Positions 48,635 through 57,129 are shown, counted from the stretch's first letter. The stretch: 64,000 bases of DNA from Prevotella sp. (GCA_017445845.1 JAFSRY010000063.1:1-64000), one strand, 5' to 3'. Translations and numbers: made by a program. The notes: generated from the letters alone by a model not told the origin.

Positions 48635-48785
48635 ACAAGTTTTTTTAGTAGACGAGTTAACAAGTAGACAAGTTATATGAAAAGGTGAAAAAGTAATAGC
48701 TCGTCAACTTGTCAACTCGTTAACTTGTCAACTCAATAAAAAAGAAATAACTTGTCAACTCGTTAACTTGTCAACTTGTCAACTA
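48631..48785 (+). repeat. Long 8-bp periodic linker between hpt and adk
   Basis: It begins on the hpt stop codon (GAGTAGACAAG). The first part reads GTAGACGA, GTTAACAA, GTAGACAA, GTTATATG (48648-48679). The second part is the inverse word set: TCAACTTG, TCAACTCG, TTAACTTG, TCAACTCA (48703-48734), and the third repeats it: TAACTTGT, CAACTCGT, TAACTTGT, CAACTTGT, CAACTAAA (48749-48788). The RNA could form alternative long hairpins in front of adk. Confidence 0.75.
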
Positions 48786-48794
48786 AAAATAATA

Positions 48795-49373
48795 ATGAAG
48801 AACATCGTAATTTTCGGTGCCCCGGGCTCAGGCAAGGGCACACAGAGCGACAAGATGATCGCTAAGTATGGTTTTGAGCACATCTCTACGGGTGATGTGC
48901 TGCGCAGTGAGATAAAGAACGGTACGGAACTCGGCAAGACTGCCAAGGGATATATTGACCAGGGTCAGCTCATTCCCGACGAGCTGATGATTGACATCCT
49001 GGCTTCCGTCTATGATGCCTTTGGCAAGGAGCATAAGGGTGTCATCTTCGACGGCTTCCCCCGCACCATCCCGCAGGCTGAGGCCCTGAAGAAGATGCTC
49101 GCCGAGCGTGGTCACAAGGTGGCTGCGATGATTGAACTCGACGTGCCCGAGGACGAGCTGATGACGCGACTCATCAAGCGCGGCCAGGAGAGCGGACGCT
49201 CCGACGACAATGCCGAGACCATCAAGAAACGCCTCGACGTCTACCACAACCAGACGGCGCCCCTCATCGACTGGTATGAGCGCGAAGGCATCCGCCACCA
49301 CATCGACGGACTCGGTGCCCTCGACCGCATCTTCGGCGACATCTGCACGGTGATAGACGGTATTGATGTGTAA
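48795..49373 (+). CDS. adk: Adenylate kinase
   Basis: Cytoplasmic enzyme of 192 residues catalysing ATP + AMP to 2 ADP. I chose the start at 48795 ([17 protein letters not shown]), the standard beginning; an in-frame start at 48768 would lie in the repeat linker. The P-loop is [10 protein letters not shown] (~8-17). The AMP-binding part has [17 protein letters not shown] and [14 protein letters not shown], and the lid region [17 protein letters not shown] is the short form without zinc cysteines. It is followed by obgE after 8 bp. Confidence 0.97.
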   Translation: MKNIVIFGAPGSGKGTQSDKMIAKYGFEHISTGDVLRSEIKNGTELGKTAKGYIDQGQLIPDELMIDILASVYDAFGKEHKGVIFDGFPRTIPQAEALKKMLAERGHKVAAMIELDVPEDELMTRLIKRGQESGRSDDNAETIKKRLDVYHNQTAPLIDWYEREGIRHHIDGLGALDRIFGDICTVIDGIDV

Positions 49374-49381
49374 TTTCTTTT

Positions 49382-50551
49382 ATGGAAAGTAATTTCGTAG
49401 ATTATGTAAAGATACTCTGTCGCTCAGGAAAGGGTGGCCGGGGCAGTATGCACCTGAAGCATGTGAAGTACAACCCCAACGGCGGCCCCGACGGCGGCGA
49501 CGGCGGACGCGGCGGCAGCATCATCCTCAGGGGAAACCATAACTACTGGACGCTGCTCCACCTGAAGTATCAGCGACACCTCTTTGCCGAGCACGGCGGC
49601 AATGGCGGTAAGGACAAATGCCACGGCACCGACGGCAAGGACCTCTATGTCGATGTGCCGTGCGGTACCGTCGTCTATAACGCTGAGACGGGAAAGTATG
49701 TCTGCGATGTCACCTATGACGGTCAGGAGGTGGTGCTCTTGAAGGGCGGCCGCGGCGGACTGGGCAACTTCCAGTTCCGCTCTGCCACCAACCAGGCCCC
49801 TCGCTATGCCCAGCCGGGCGAGCCGATGCAGGAGATGACCGTCATCCTCGAGCTGAAGCTCTTGGCGGATGTCGGACTGGTGGGCTTCCCCAATGCCGGT
49901 AAGTCGACGTTGGTGTCGGCGGTGTCCAATGCCCGACCGAAGATTGCCAACTATCCCTTCACCACCATGGAGCCCTCGCTGGGCATCGTCGGCTATCGCG
50001 ACAACAAGTCGTTCGTCATGGCCGACATCCCCGGCATCATCGAAGGAGCCTCGGAGGGTCGCGGACTCGGCCTGCGCTTCCTTCGCCATATCGAGCGCAA
50101 CTCGCTGCTGCTCTTCATGGTGCCCGGCGATACCGACGACATCAAGAAGGAGTACGAAATCCTCTTGAACGAGCTGAGGCAGTTCAATCCCGACATGCTC
50201 TCGAAGCACAGGGTGCTGGCGGTGACAAAGTGCGACCTGCTCGACGAGGAACTCATCGAGATGCTTCGCGAGACGCTGCCCGACGACCTGCCCGTGGTCT
50301 TTATCTCGGCAGTGACGGGCTTCGGGCTGACCGAGCTGAAAGACATCCTCTGGGCGGAACTCAATGCCGAGAGCAACAAGATTGAAGGCATCATCGCCGA
50401 GGAGAACCTGGTCCATCGCGATAAGGACATGTCGCGGTTTGCCGCTGAGATGGAAGACGAAGGCGAACTCGACGACATCGAATACATCGACGATGCCGAC
50501 ATCGAGGACTACGAGGAACTGGAAGACTTTGAATACGAAGAAGACGTATGA
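49382..50551 (+). CDS. obgE: GTPase ObgE/CgtA
   Basis: Protein of 389 residues. The glycine-rich Obg fold (~1-158) has [20 protein letters not shown] and [14 protein letters not shown]. The G domain follows with P-loop GFPNAGKST (Gly168-Lys174-Ser175), switch motif [22 protein letters not shown] and the TKCD base-recognition motif. The C-terminus is strongly acidic ([20 protein letters not shown]), as in many Bacteroidota Obg proteins. Obg acts in late 50S ribosome assembly and stringent-response control. The stop overlaps the start of the M23 peptidase gene (ATGA). Confidence 0.97.
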   Translation: MESNFVDYVKILCRSGKGGRGSMHLKHVKYNPNGGPDGGDGGRGGSIILRGNHNYWTLLHLKYQRHLFAEHGGNGGKDKCHGTDGKDLYVDVPCGTVVYNAETGKYVCDVTYDGQEVVLLKGGRGGLGNFQFRSATNQAPRYAQPGEPMQEMTVILELKLLADVGLVGFPNAGKSTLVSAVSNARPKIANYPFTTMEPSLGIVGYRDNKSFVMADIPGIIEGASEGRGLGLRFLRHIERNSLLLFMVPGDTDDIKKEYEILLNELRQFNPDMLSKHRVLAVTKCDLLDEELIEMLRETLPDDLPVVFISAVTGFGLTELKDILWAELNAESNKIEGIIAEENLVHRDKDMSRFAAEMEDEGELDDIEYIDDADIEDYEELEDFEYEEDV

Positions 50552-51663
50552 AAATCCGTCGACACATCATGACAGCAGCAGCGTTGCTACTCTTTGCAAC
50601 GGGCGTCTCGGCTCAGGACTTCACCGGAGCCGAGCAGCAGTCTGTCAGTGTGGAGACCCCGGGACTCTTCGATAAGTCGGATGCCTTCCGCGTTGACTTC
50701 CGCTTCCTGAAGCCGGAAGAGTATTCGTTTCCTTTGCCTGTCGGCAAGTCAGGACTCATCACTAACGGAAACCTCGAAATCACCACCACTAAGGGCGATG
50801 CCGTCAAAGCCATGTTCAGCGGTACGGTGCGCCTCTCCTATAAACATGCTATCTTCGGCAACATCATCGTCATCCGACATGACAACGGACTCGAAACCGT
50901 CTATGGCGACAATGCCGAGAACCGAGTCCATGTGGGCGACAAGGTGAAGGCGGGGCAGACCGTCGCCATCGTCGGCGGCAAGGAGGGACGCTATTTCTGC
51001 ACCTTTGCCATCATGATTAACGGGCGACGCATCAATCCCGAGACCATCATCGACATCCACAGCCATCACCTGCGCCGGCAGGTGCTGCTCTGTGTGAAGG
51101 AACCCGAGCGCATCGCCATCTCCGTGGAACGCGAGGAGAAAAAACATCCGACGTTCTCACCCGACGTAGACCCCTTCGAACATGCCAACACCGTGGAGTG
51201 GAACCTTCGCGAGATGGAAGGTGACGAATGGTGCTATCCCTTGCCCGATGCCAAGGTCATCAGTCCCTACGGCAACAACCGTCGGACACATATCCACAGC
51301 GGTGTAGACCTGAAGACGCGGCCCAACGACGATGTATGTGCCGCCTTCGACGGCGAGGTCATCATGTCAGGACCGTTCTCAGGATATGGCAACTGCATCA
51401 AGATAAAGCATGGAAACGGCCTCGTCACACTCTACGGACACCAGTCGAAGAACCTCGTGAAGGTCGGCGACCGCGTGAAGGCAGGACAGGTCATCGGACT
51501 GGCTGGACGGACAGGACGCGCCACAACGGAGCACCTGCATTTCGAAGTCTTCTTCTGTGGACACCGTTACAACCCGAACATCCTTTTCGATCATGACACC
51601 CACGCCCTCAATCCTGTCACCCTCGTCATCAACAGGAACGGCACGGTGACGAAGAAAAAGTAA
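50548..51663 (+). CDS. M23 family metallopeptidase with duplicated lysostaphin-like domain
   Basis: Exported protein of 371 residues with a Sec signal (~1-23). The C-terminal LytM/M23 domain (~230-350) has all zinc-site motifs: His250 and Asp254 in HSGVD, and His329-x-His331 in EHLHFEVF. Residues ~60-170 look like a second, inactive copy: [39 protein letters not shown] and [14 protein letters not shown] match the active half, but the zinc His residues are absent. Active M23 enzymes cut peptidoglycan cross-links; inactive domains often activate amidases. Translation is probably coupled to obgE through the ATGA overlap. Confidence 0.88.
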   Translation: MKIRRHIMTAAALLLFATGVSAQDFTGAEQQSVSVETPGLFDKSDAFRVDFRFLKPEEYSFPLPVGKSGLITNGNLEITTTKGDAVKAMFSGTVRLSYKHAIFGNIIVIRHDNGLETVYGDNAENRVHVGDKVKAGQTVAIVGGKEGRYFCTFAIMINGRRINPETIIDIHSHHLRRQVLLCVKEPERIAISVEREEKKHPTFSPDVDPFEHANTVEWNLREMEGDEWCYPLPDAKVISPYGNNRRTHIHSGVDLKTRPNDDVCAAFDGEVIMSGPFSGYGNCIKIKHGNGLVTLYGHQSKNLVKVGDRVKAGQVIGLAGRTGRATTEHLHFEVFFCGHRYNPNILFDHDTHALNPVTLVINRNGTVTKKK

Positions 51664-51680
51664 GCCCACCCCCCAACCCC

Positions 51681-51733
51681 CTCCCGAAGGGAATGGGGGT
51701 TAATTACTAATTTGCTCCCATTCCCTTCGGGGG
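51681..51733 (+). terminator. Hairpin after the M23 gene (CTCCCGAAGGGAATGGG type)
   Basis: CTCCCGAAGGGAATGGG (51681-51697) pairs with CCCATTCCCTTCGGGGG (51717-51733) with one mismatch around a 19-base loop. It lies 18 bp after the stop. The C-rich lead-in (ACCCCCCAACCCCCTCCC) is a motif seen widely between Bacteroidota genes; a related copy is at 54131-54165. No T tract follows, so its role as terminator is uncertain. Confidence 0.5.
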
Positions 51734-51767
51734 GACTTAAAAGAAAACATTCAAAAATTGATATACT

Positions 51768-53339
51768 ATGAAAAAGATTTTATTCTCCGCATTGGCTGCA
51801 GTATTGCTGATGGCCTCATGCAGCAAGGGTGACAACGACCCTCGCCTTGTCGTCATCACGTTTGACGGACTGCGTTGGCAGGAATTGTTTTCCGGTGCCG
51901 ACTCCATGTTGATACGTGATGCCAGATTTGTTGAAGACACCGACTCGCTCGTCGCGAGGTATTGGCGCGAGACTCCCGAAGAACGCCGCGAAGTATTGAT
52001 GCCGTTCACATGGAGCTACATCAAGGACCACGGTTTCCTCATCGGCAACCGAGAGAAGGGCAGTCAGATGCAGGTGGCCAACAAATACAACTTCTCTTAT
52101 CCCGGCTATAGCGAGACCTTCTGCGGATGGCCCGACGACAGCGTCAACAGCAACGACCCTGTCCTCAATGCCAACGTCAGCGTCTTCGAAGTGGCCAACC
52201 GCGACGAACGCTACAAAGGAAAAGTCATGGTCTATGGCTCATGGGAGTCTATCCGTTACGCCGTAAACAACGAACGCGGAGAGTTCCCCGCCAGCGTGGC
52301 CTACGAGCCGCACCTCTCTGCCAATCCTTCGGCGGAGCTGCAGCTGGCAGCTGATGTGATGTCGACGATGGATCGTCCCTGGGACTCCGAGCGATACGAT
52401 GTATTTACCTATATCTATGCTCTGGAGACTTTGAAGAGTGACCACCCGAAGGTGATGTACATCTCTTTTGGCGACACCGACGAGTTTGCCCATTCCGGCA
52501 GATACGACAAGTATATACAGGCTGCACACTACACCGACCAGTTCATCCGAAACATCGTAGAGACCTGCGAGGCCGATCCGTTCTACAGAGGAAAAACCAC
52601 CTATCTCCTCACCTGCGACCACGGACGCGGCTATCGGGCCTCGTTCACCAGCCACGGTGCCGGTACCATCGGCTCTGAGCAGACATGGATGATGGCATTC
52701 GGAAAGGGAATAGAGGTCCTTGGCGAGACCACCGAGAACGGTCCTTTCTACAACCAGCAGATGGCAGCGACCATTGCCGACATCCTGGGCATCGACTTCA
52801 TGCCTGGCGACAGCGTAAAGAAGGAACCCTTCGATCCGCACTTCAAGGGCGAGCCTCTCGTCGATGCGGAATATATCACCGACTATGGCGACTTCCCCGC
52901 TGTTGACGTATCTCCGCGTGGAAAGGGCGTACGCTATAAGTATTTCGAAGGTGAGTTCGAAAGTGTCGACCAACTGGCCCACCACCCCGTCCGCCAGAGT
53001 GGCATCATGGAGAAAGTAGACATCAGCAAGGCCAAGAGCGAAGACCACTTCGGCTATGAGTTCCAGACCCTGTTGAAGATTGACAAAGGCGGCATCTACA
53101 CCCTTACCTGCACCTCAGACGACGGTTCGAAGGTATGGGTCGACGATAAACTCGTCGTCAGCAACGACGGCAGTCACGGCTCAGGAAGCATCCTTGCCAA
53201 GATGAACCTCGCACAAGGCTACCACCGCATCCTCATCCGTTACTTCGAAGACTATGGAGGACAGTGCCTCGACTTCGAACTCGAAGGACAGGGCGTCAAC
53301 GCCTTCGAACTGCCTGCCGACATGCTGTATTATGAATAA
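51768..53339 (+). CDS. Alkaline-phosphatase-superfamily lipoprotein with C-terminal PA14-like domain
   Basis: Lipoprotein of 523 residues with lipobox LMASC (Cys18). The N-terminal ~370 residues have the metal-site pattern of the alkaline phosphatase/sulfatase/phosphodiesterase superfamily: LVVITFDGLRWQELFSGAD, SFGDTDEFAHSGRYDKY and LLTCDHGRG. After a linker, residues ~430-515 resemble a PA14-type beta domain (YTLTCTSDDGSKVWVDDKLV, GYHRILIRYFEDYGG), often a carbohydrate-binding unit. It is likely a surface or periplasmic hydrolase of phosphate or sulfate esters; the substrate is unknown. It stands alone, with hairpins on both sides. Confidence 0.82.
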   Translation: MKKILFSALAAVLLMASCSKGDNDPRLVVITFDGLRWQELFSGADSMLIRDARFVEDTDSLVARYWRETPEERREVLMPFTWSYIKDHGFLIGNREKGSQMQVANKYNFSYPGYSETFCGWPDDSVNSNDPVLNANVSVFEVANRDERYKGKVMVYGSWESIRYAVNNERGEFPASVAYEPHLSANPSAELQLAADVMSTMDRPWDSERYDVFTYIYALETLKSDHPKVMYISFGDTDEFAHSGRYDKYIQAAHYTDQFIRNIVETCEADPFYRGKTTYLLTCDHGRGYRASFTSHGAGTIGSEQTWMMAFGKGIEVLGETTENGPFYNQQMAATIADILGIDFMPGDSVKKEPFDPHFKGEPLVDAEYITDYGDFPAVDVSPRGKGVRYKYFEGEFESVDQLAHHPVRQSGIMEKVDISKAKSEDHFGYEFQTLLKIDKGGIYTLTCTSDDGSKVWVDDKLVVSNDGSHGSGSILAKMNLAQGYHRILIRYFEDYGGQCLDFELEGQGVNAFELPADMLYYE

Positions 53340-53364
53340 CGATAGTTTCGGATAATTTTTCAGT

Positions 53365-53454
53365 ACCACGGATTACTCGAATTACAGCGAATGATCTCCC
53401 CTTTGTATATGCTTCATCGTATGAGAAATTCGTGTAATTCCAGTAATTCGTGGT
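53365..53454. repeat. Inverted repeat with 9-bp words after the phosphatase-like gene
   Basis: ACCACGGATTACTCGAATTAC (53365-53385) and GTAATTCCAGTAATTCGTGGT (53434-53454) pair 19 of 21 bases around a 48-base loop. The right arm is made of GAAATTCGT, GTAATTCCA, GTAATTCGT steps of 9 bp, the left arm of GGATTACTC, GAATTACAG, CGAATGATC. It may end the transcript. Confidence 0.5.
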
Positions 53455-53483
53455 TCTCTATGACTTCCTAAACCGGGGAAGCC

Positions 53484-53672
53484 CTATTTGTGGCGGTTGG
53501 CCCGCTGCTCGCGGTATTTAGCTTTCTGCCGGGCAGAGCCGGAGCCGTGGGCACCCGTTATATACTTCTTTTTCTTGGCTTTGGTTTTCACCTTGCCGTC
53601 GTCCTCCTTAGGGCCGCCTCCGCGTTTGAAGACCATGCCGCCCCCTGCGATGATGTCGTCGATGTCACTCAT
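53484..53672 (-). CDS. Small basic protein (62 residues)
   Basis: I chose the start at 53672 (MSDIDDIIAGGGMVFKRGGG); the frame is open further upstream but that part has no start context and lies upstream of a -7 box. The first ~12 residues are acidic, then comes a long basic tail rich in Lys and Arg (KVKTKAKKKKYITGAHGSGS, then ARQKAKYREQRANRHK). There is no signal or membrane segment, so it is cytoplasmic and probably binds nucleic acid or ribosomes. I do not recognise the family. A TAAATTTG box at 53699-53706 supports transcription. Confidence 0.6.
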   Translation of the reverse strand: MSDIDDIIAGGGMVFKRGGGPKEDDGKVKTKAKKKKYITGAHGSGSARQKAKYREQRANRHK

Positions 53673-53698
53673 AATAGATATGCATTGATTTGCGTGTG

Positions 53699-53706
53699 CA
53701 AATTTA
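53699..53706 (-). promoter_or_regulatory. Possible -7 box for the small basic protein gene
   Basis: TAAATTTG on the minus strand, 27 bp before the chosen start. No -33 TTTG at 19-21 bp. A 20-bp sequence repeated elsewhere in the window lies 114 bp upstream (53821-53840). Confidence 0.4.
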
Positions 53707-53820
53707 CACAAAAAGCAGGAAATACGAGCCTTTGTGACAAAGAAAAATATAGGGAACAGCTCAAAAAGGCTATTGAGTGAACACAAATACCTCCCGAAGT
53801 AGAGCAATTACTTCTGTTTG

Positions 53821-53840
53821 ATTTCCGGCTATTTTTGGAG
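53821..53840. repeat. 20-bp repeat, copy 1
   Basis: ATTTCCGGCTATTTTTGGAG, identical to 57110-57129. Both copies lie 115-155 bp upstream of a minus-strand TAnnTTTG box and downstream of the previous minus-strand gene. They may be a shared regulatory or processing site. Confidence 0.55.
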
Positions 53841-53856
53841 TCTGACAATTTCGGGG

Positions 53857-53900
53857 AAAAGCAAAAAGAAGAGAGATGAGCACCGCGGCCCATCCCTCTT
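53857..53900 (-). terminator. Intrinsic terminator after the 59-residue peptide gene
   Basis: On the minus strand AAGAGGGATGGGC (53900-53888) pairs with GCTCATCTCTCTT (53881-53869), 11 of 13 positions, then CTTTTTGCTTTT follows. It starts 43 bases after the stop codon of the peptide gene. Confidence 0.7.
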
Positions 53901-53942
53901 TCCTTATCTATACTTATGATAATTCAGTGTTGTTCTGAACGA

Positions 53943-54122
53943 TTAGTCCCAGAGGCTGCCTTCTTTAGCCCAAGCATCCTCATTAGGAGTATCATCGCTA
54001 AAGAGAGAACTTGAACCAGTCTGGTTGTCATTAGAGAAACTCAGTTCAGAACCAGCCAGCATTGCTGTGTTCATATTCAAACGGAACTGCTCCGTTGTCG
54101 GTTTGCTATATATCTTTTTCAT
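53943..54122 (-). CDS. Small peptide ending SLWD (59 residues)
   Basis: A 59-codon gene on the minus strand. The protein begins MKKIYSKPTTEQFRLNMN, has AMLAGSELS in the middle, turns polar and acidic (FSDDTPNEDAW) and ends KEGSLWD. There is no hydrophobic signal. The plan matches the 55-residue peptide at 27323-27490: K-K-x-Y-x-x-P-T near the start, ML-(A/T)-(G/A)-S at ~21-25, acidic stretch, and S-(I/L)-W-D at the end. It lies 87 bp after a secreted protein with a T9SS-like tail and is followed by an intrinsic terminator. Family and function are not recognised. The matching context of both copies makes it a confident gene but of unknown role. Confidence 0.75.
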   Translation of the reverse strand: MKKIYSKPTTEQFRLNMNTAMLAGSELSFSNDNQTGSSSLFSDDTPNEDAWAKEGSLWD

Positions 54123-54209
54123 ATTCTAATGGAACCTCCTCCAGCCCCTCCCAAGGAGGGGGAGTGCCTGCCGGTTTGTGGGAGGTTGGCAGGACTTGCT
54201 TTGTTTATT
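54123..54209 (-). repeat. Two hairpins between the 792-residue protein and the small peptide gene
   Basis: CCCCTCC-CAA-GGAGGGG (near 54141-54157) is the C/G-rich palindrome common between Bacteroidota genes. CCTGCC (54168-54173) pairs with GGCAGG (54188-54193). Both lie in the 87-bp gap, so they could reduce read-through into the peptide gene or separate two RNAs. Confidence 0.5.
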
Positions 54210-56588
54210 TTACTTTCTAACTTTCTTGCCGTTGATGATTACGATGCCCTTATAGTCATTGCCTACGCGCTGACCGGCAAGGTTGAACATCTGTGCATTG
54301 TTATTTTCAATTTCCATCAGCTCAATGCCAGTTGCATCATCGAAGCCGATGAAGGTCAGCCCCTTGGCCAAGGCTGATGTTTCTACATGCAGGTAAGCCT
54401 TATGAGCGGCAACTTTCTTGTTGCTTGCAGGATAGAAACCGATACCACTGTTACCATTGTTCAGGATGAAATTGCTATATTCACCATCGACAGAAGCAAG
54501 AGCGGCAATGTCTTCGAGTGTTCCAACGAAAGCAGATGTACCTGTTGCGCTATCAGCTACGGGCACAACGTTGGTAGCTGTTGATTCGTTCGGGTTACGA
54601 AGCAGTACGCCAGTATTAGCAGGAACCTTGTCAACTTTCGTAAAGGTAACCTTACCTTCGCTGACTTCAGCTGTATAAGCAAACATGTTCTCCAACCCTG
54701 TGAAGTCAAGAGCAACGTCTGTATAGTAAGTTGCATAACCAGAGTTGTTCACGCTGATAGATTCAGCAACCTTAGCCGGTACGCCTGTCAGGCTCTTAAC
54801 ACCAGTTTCGCCCATGTAAGATGTTATAGTACCATTCACTACAACTTGGGTCACGCCAATGTTGTGAGGATTGTCCTGAACATTCACACCTGCCCTTTGA
54901 TTTGATCCGAGCTGTACGGGTAACGTATTGTCTTTGTTTGATTCAGATGGATCATCGGCAATAGCCAAATTACTGGCAATGGCCCCAGTCCTTGTGAAAT
55001 TGCTAAAAGAACCATTAGCATAGCAACCAACGATGAATCCTTTCACATAGACTGCTTCAGATGGGTATTGCTGAGAATTCATCGCTTTCACCTCTGCTAC
55101 AGTATAAGGATTATAAAGCGTTCCCTTTGCATTGGGATCAACAACGGTCAAAGTATAGCTTGCGGAAGAAGCTTTATAATCATTATTGCCAGAGAATGTT
55201 GCGGTAATCGTAGTCGAACCTCCTGCGCCCATAAGTACTACTTCACCTGTTGCATCATCTACCATTGCTACTTCCTCGTTGCTTGAACTATAAACGACGG
55301 TGAGGTTGTTGGGATTCGAAAGGGTGGGGGCAGTAAAGTCGTCACCCAAGTTAATTACAAATTCGGTTTCTTCAAAAGATAACTCAGCTTCGGCCTTTTG
55401 AGGGCGGTTCCACGAAACAAGATAATTGCCTGAATTGATTTCAGGTGTATTTTGATAAACGGTAAACGTACCCTTGACTATGACTTCGTCACCTACTAAC
55501 AAGTCGTCTTCTGCAAATGTTGTCTGATTTAATCCAGTTCCTTTATAAACGAGCAGTTGTGTGGTGGTCAAACCGTCATCTGAGATGTAATAACGGTAAT
55601 TAGTTCCATCTCCAGTAATACTGCTTTTAAAGAAACTTGATACGATACCTCTGACAAAGTATTCTGTACTACCATAGCCACCTTCATTAATGGCTTCAAT
55701 AGCTTCTGCAACGGTGAAGGCATCTTCCTGTGTCAGACCAGTATGAGCTTTGGGATCTTTAACCTTTACGGTGAAAGTCTTTTTGACGGCCTCATAAGCA
55801 GTGGAATTAGGGGTGACGTGTACTGTAACATCAACAGAGCCTTTCGTATTTCCTGCTACATATTTACCATCAACTCCCAGCGTAAGTTGGGGCTCATTAA
55901 CTACATCCCAAGTGACAGTGTAGTCGCTGGCGATAACTCCATCGGCAGGTGTAATCGAAGGATTAAAGGTTCCTTCAGCACCAAAATCAAGAGTCTCTAC
56001 ATCCAAGTCACCGATTGTGGCAACGGCGGGAATGGCAGAAGCTGATTGCTTATAGAATGTAGCAGATTTAAACTCAATGAATTTATTGCTACTAACAGAA
56101 ACTGTTACATTAAAGATAAATTTATAGTATGCATTTGTAGCCCATTCGGTTCCTGATGTAGGAGTAAATTCTATGGTAGAATTGGCTGCAAAGGTAGCGG
56201 AGACTTCATCAAGTTTGTTACTAAAATCAGCATCACTTGCAACAACAAGTTTCAAGGAATTCACGGTGATAGAACTGGCGGCACCAACTTCTAATTCAAC
56301 TTTCGATATAGCAGAACCCATAGCAGTTTTTGAATAAAGAGTCCGGTCCACATTAGTTAATGATTTACCACCTATGCGCCAAGGATTAGTTGTTGAGTTA
56401 CCCGTTAGATTCCAAGTGATAGAGGGATTATTTCCATAAGTAATGTCACAATTTGAAGCGTAAGCATTATTAGATCCAGTAACAGGTGTCAAAGTATAAT
56501 AAACCTCTTCATCTGCCCACGCAGAACTTACTCCCAGTACCATCAGGGCCAATAGGAGCCATGTTTTAAGTAAAAATTTTTTGTTCAT
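54210..56588 (-). CDS. Secreted multi-domain protein with OB-like and Ig-like domains and T9SS-like C-terminus
   Basis: Exported protein of 792 residues (signal ~1-25, MNKKFLLKTWLLLALMVLGV). Residues ~30-180 form a beta-sandwich (VEVGAASSITV-like strands). Two OB-fold-like domains of the DUF6359 kind occur at ~285-390 (TEYFVRGIVSSFF) and ~490-600 (EAVYVKGFIVGCY), with an Ig-like BIG2-type domain between (VVYSSSNEEVAMVDDATGEV). The last residues, MFNLAGQRVGNDYKGIVIIN then GKKVRK, are a short T9SS-like tail. It is probably exported by SprA. The gene is richer in A and T than its neighbours. It precedes the 59-residue peptide gene. Function unknown. Confidence 0.72.
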   Translation of the reverse strand: MNKKFLLKTWLLLALMVLGVSSAWADEEVYYTLTPVTGSNNAYASNCDITYGNNPSITWNLTGNSTTNPWRIGGKSLTNVDRTLYSKTAMGSAISKVELEVGAASSITVNSLKLVVASDADFSNKLDEVSATFAANSTIEFTPTSGTEWATNAYYKFIFNVTVSVSSNKFIEFKSATFYKQSASAIPAVATIGDLDVETLDFGAEGTFNPSITPADGVIASDYTVTWDVVNEPQLTLGVDGKYVAGNTKGSVDVTVHVTPNSTAYEAVKKTFTVKVKDPKAHTGLTQEDAFTVAEAIEAINEGGYGSTEYFVRGIVSSFFKSSITGDGTNYRYYISDDGLTTTQLLVYKGTGLNQTTFAEDDLLVGDEVIVKGTFTVYQNTPEINSGNYLVSWNRPQKAEAELSFEETEFVINLGDDFTAPTLSNPNNLTVVYSSSNEEVAMVDDATGEVVLMGAGGSTTITATFSGNNDYKASSASYTLTVVDPNAKGTLYNPYTVAEVKAMNSQQYPSEAVYVKGFIVGCYANGSFSNFTRTGAIASNLAIADDPSESNKDNTLPVQLGSNQRAGVNVQDNPHNIGVTQVVVNGTITSYMGETGVKSLTGVPAKVAESISVNNSGYATYYTDVALDFTGLENMFAYTAEVSEGKVTFTKVDKVPANTGVLLRNPNESTATNVVPVADSATGTSAFVGTLEDIAALASVDGEYSNFILNNGNSGIGFYPASNKKVAAHKAYLHVETSALAKGLTFIGFDDATGIELMEIENNNAQMFNLAGQRVGNDYKGIVIINGKKVRK

Positions 56589-56625
56589 AAGTTAAGATGT
56601 TATTAATAGTTATTTATTGATGTAT

Positions 56626-56787
56626 CTATAGGAGACGTTGGTATTGAGCGCCTGTCGGAGGGGCAATGAGAACACCACAATGGTCATCTTCAATGGTGAC
56701 AGCATTATGCACACAGATGAGGACCTGATTGAACCGCTCATCGGTAAAATCAGGACTACCAATACCAAAACGTGTATCAACAGCCAT
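56626..56787 (-). CDS. Possible 53-residue protein upstream of the 792-residue protein
   Basis: ATG at 56787 to TAG at 56626. The peptide begins MAVDTRFGIGSPDFTDERFN and contains VLICVHNAVTIEDDHCGVLI, with no signal peptide. It lies 37 bp before the next gene and ~160 bp after a -7 box, so it would be in the same transcript. It has no recognisable relative and could be chance. Confidence 0.3.
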   Translation of the reverse strand: MAVDTRFGIGSPDFTDERFNQVLICVHNAVTIEDDHCGVLIAPPTGAQYQRLL

Positions 56788-56947
56788 TTTTTTGTTTATA
56801 AGTTTAAGATGTATCTACCGAACCGCCCCGCAGTACACATTATTTATATATATGCACGCACGAGCGCGAAGGGACAGAAACGAGCTAAGAGCTTTATTAT
56901 CAACGAGAACGATAACGTCCGAAGGACAACGTTCGCGAAGACGGCTA

Positions 56948-56955
56948 CAAAGGTA
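56948..56955 (-). promoter_or_regulatory. Possible -7 box upstream of the 792-residue protein
   Basis: TACCTTTG on the minus strand within TTTGTACCTTTGTAGCC, the same word as before hpt and the sigma operon. The -33 spot 20 bp upstream is TTTTC rather than TTTG. The leader to 56588 would be ~355 nt. Confidence 0.4.
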
Positions 56956-57109
56956 CAAAGAATTTTTGAATAGAGAAAATATTCATCCATAAATTTTTCT
57001 TTCCCATCACAAAATAGCTCCCGACAAGTCCTTTGAACTCCCTGAAAGCCTAGCTTCACCGAAAAAGCCGAAAAACGACAACCTGTATTTGAAGGAATTT
57101 TTTTGTCTT

Positions 57110-57129
57110 ATTTCCGGCTATTTTTGGAG
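57110..57129. repeat. 20-bp repeat, copy 2
   Basis: Identical to 53821-53840 (ATTTCCGGCTATTTTTGGAG). It lies 155 bp upstream of the minus-strand -7 box at 56948-56955. Confidence 0.55.

Noticed and set aside
53365..53454. Attachment site or IS end
   Set aside because: The inverted repeat is built of 9-bp words and has no integrase, transposase or target duplication beside it.
56638..56973. A 111-codon plus-strand frame upstream of the 792-residue protein
   Set aside because: It overlaps a likely minus-strand promoter and leader and shows no family resemblance.
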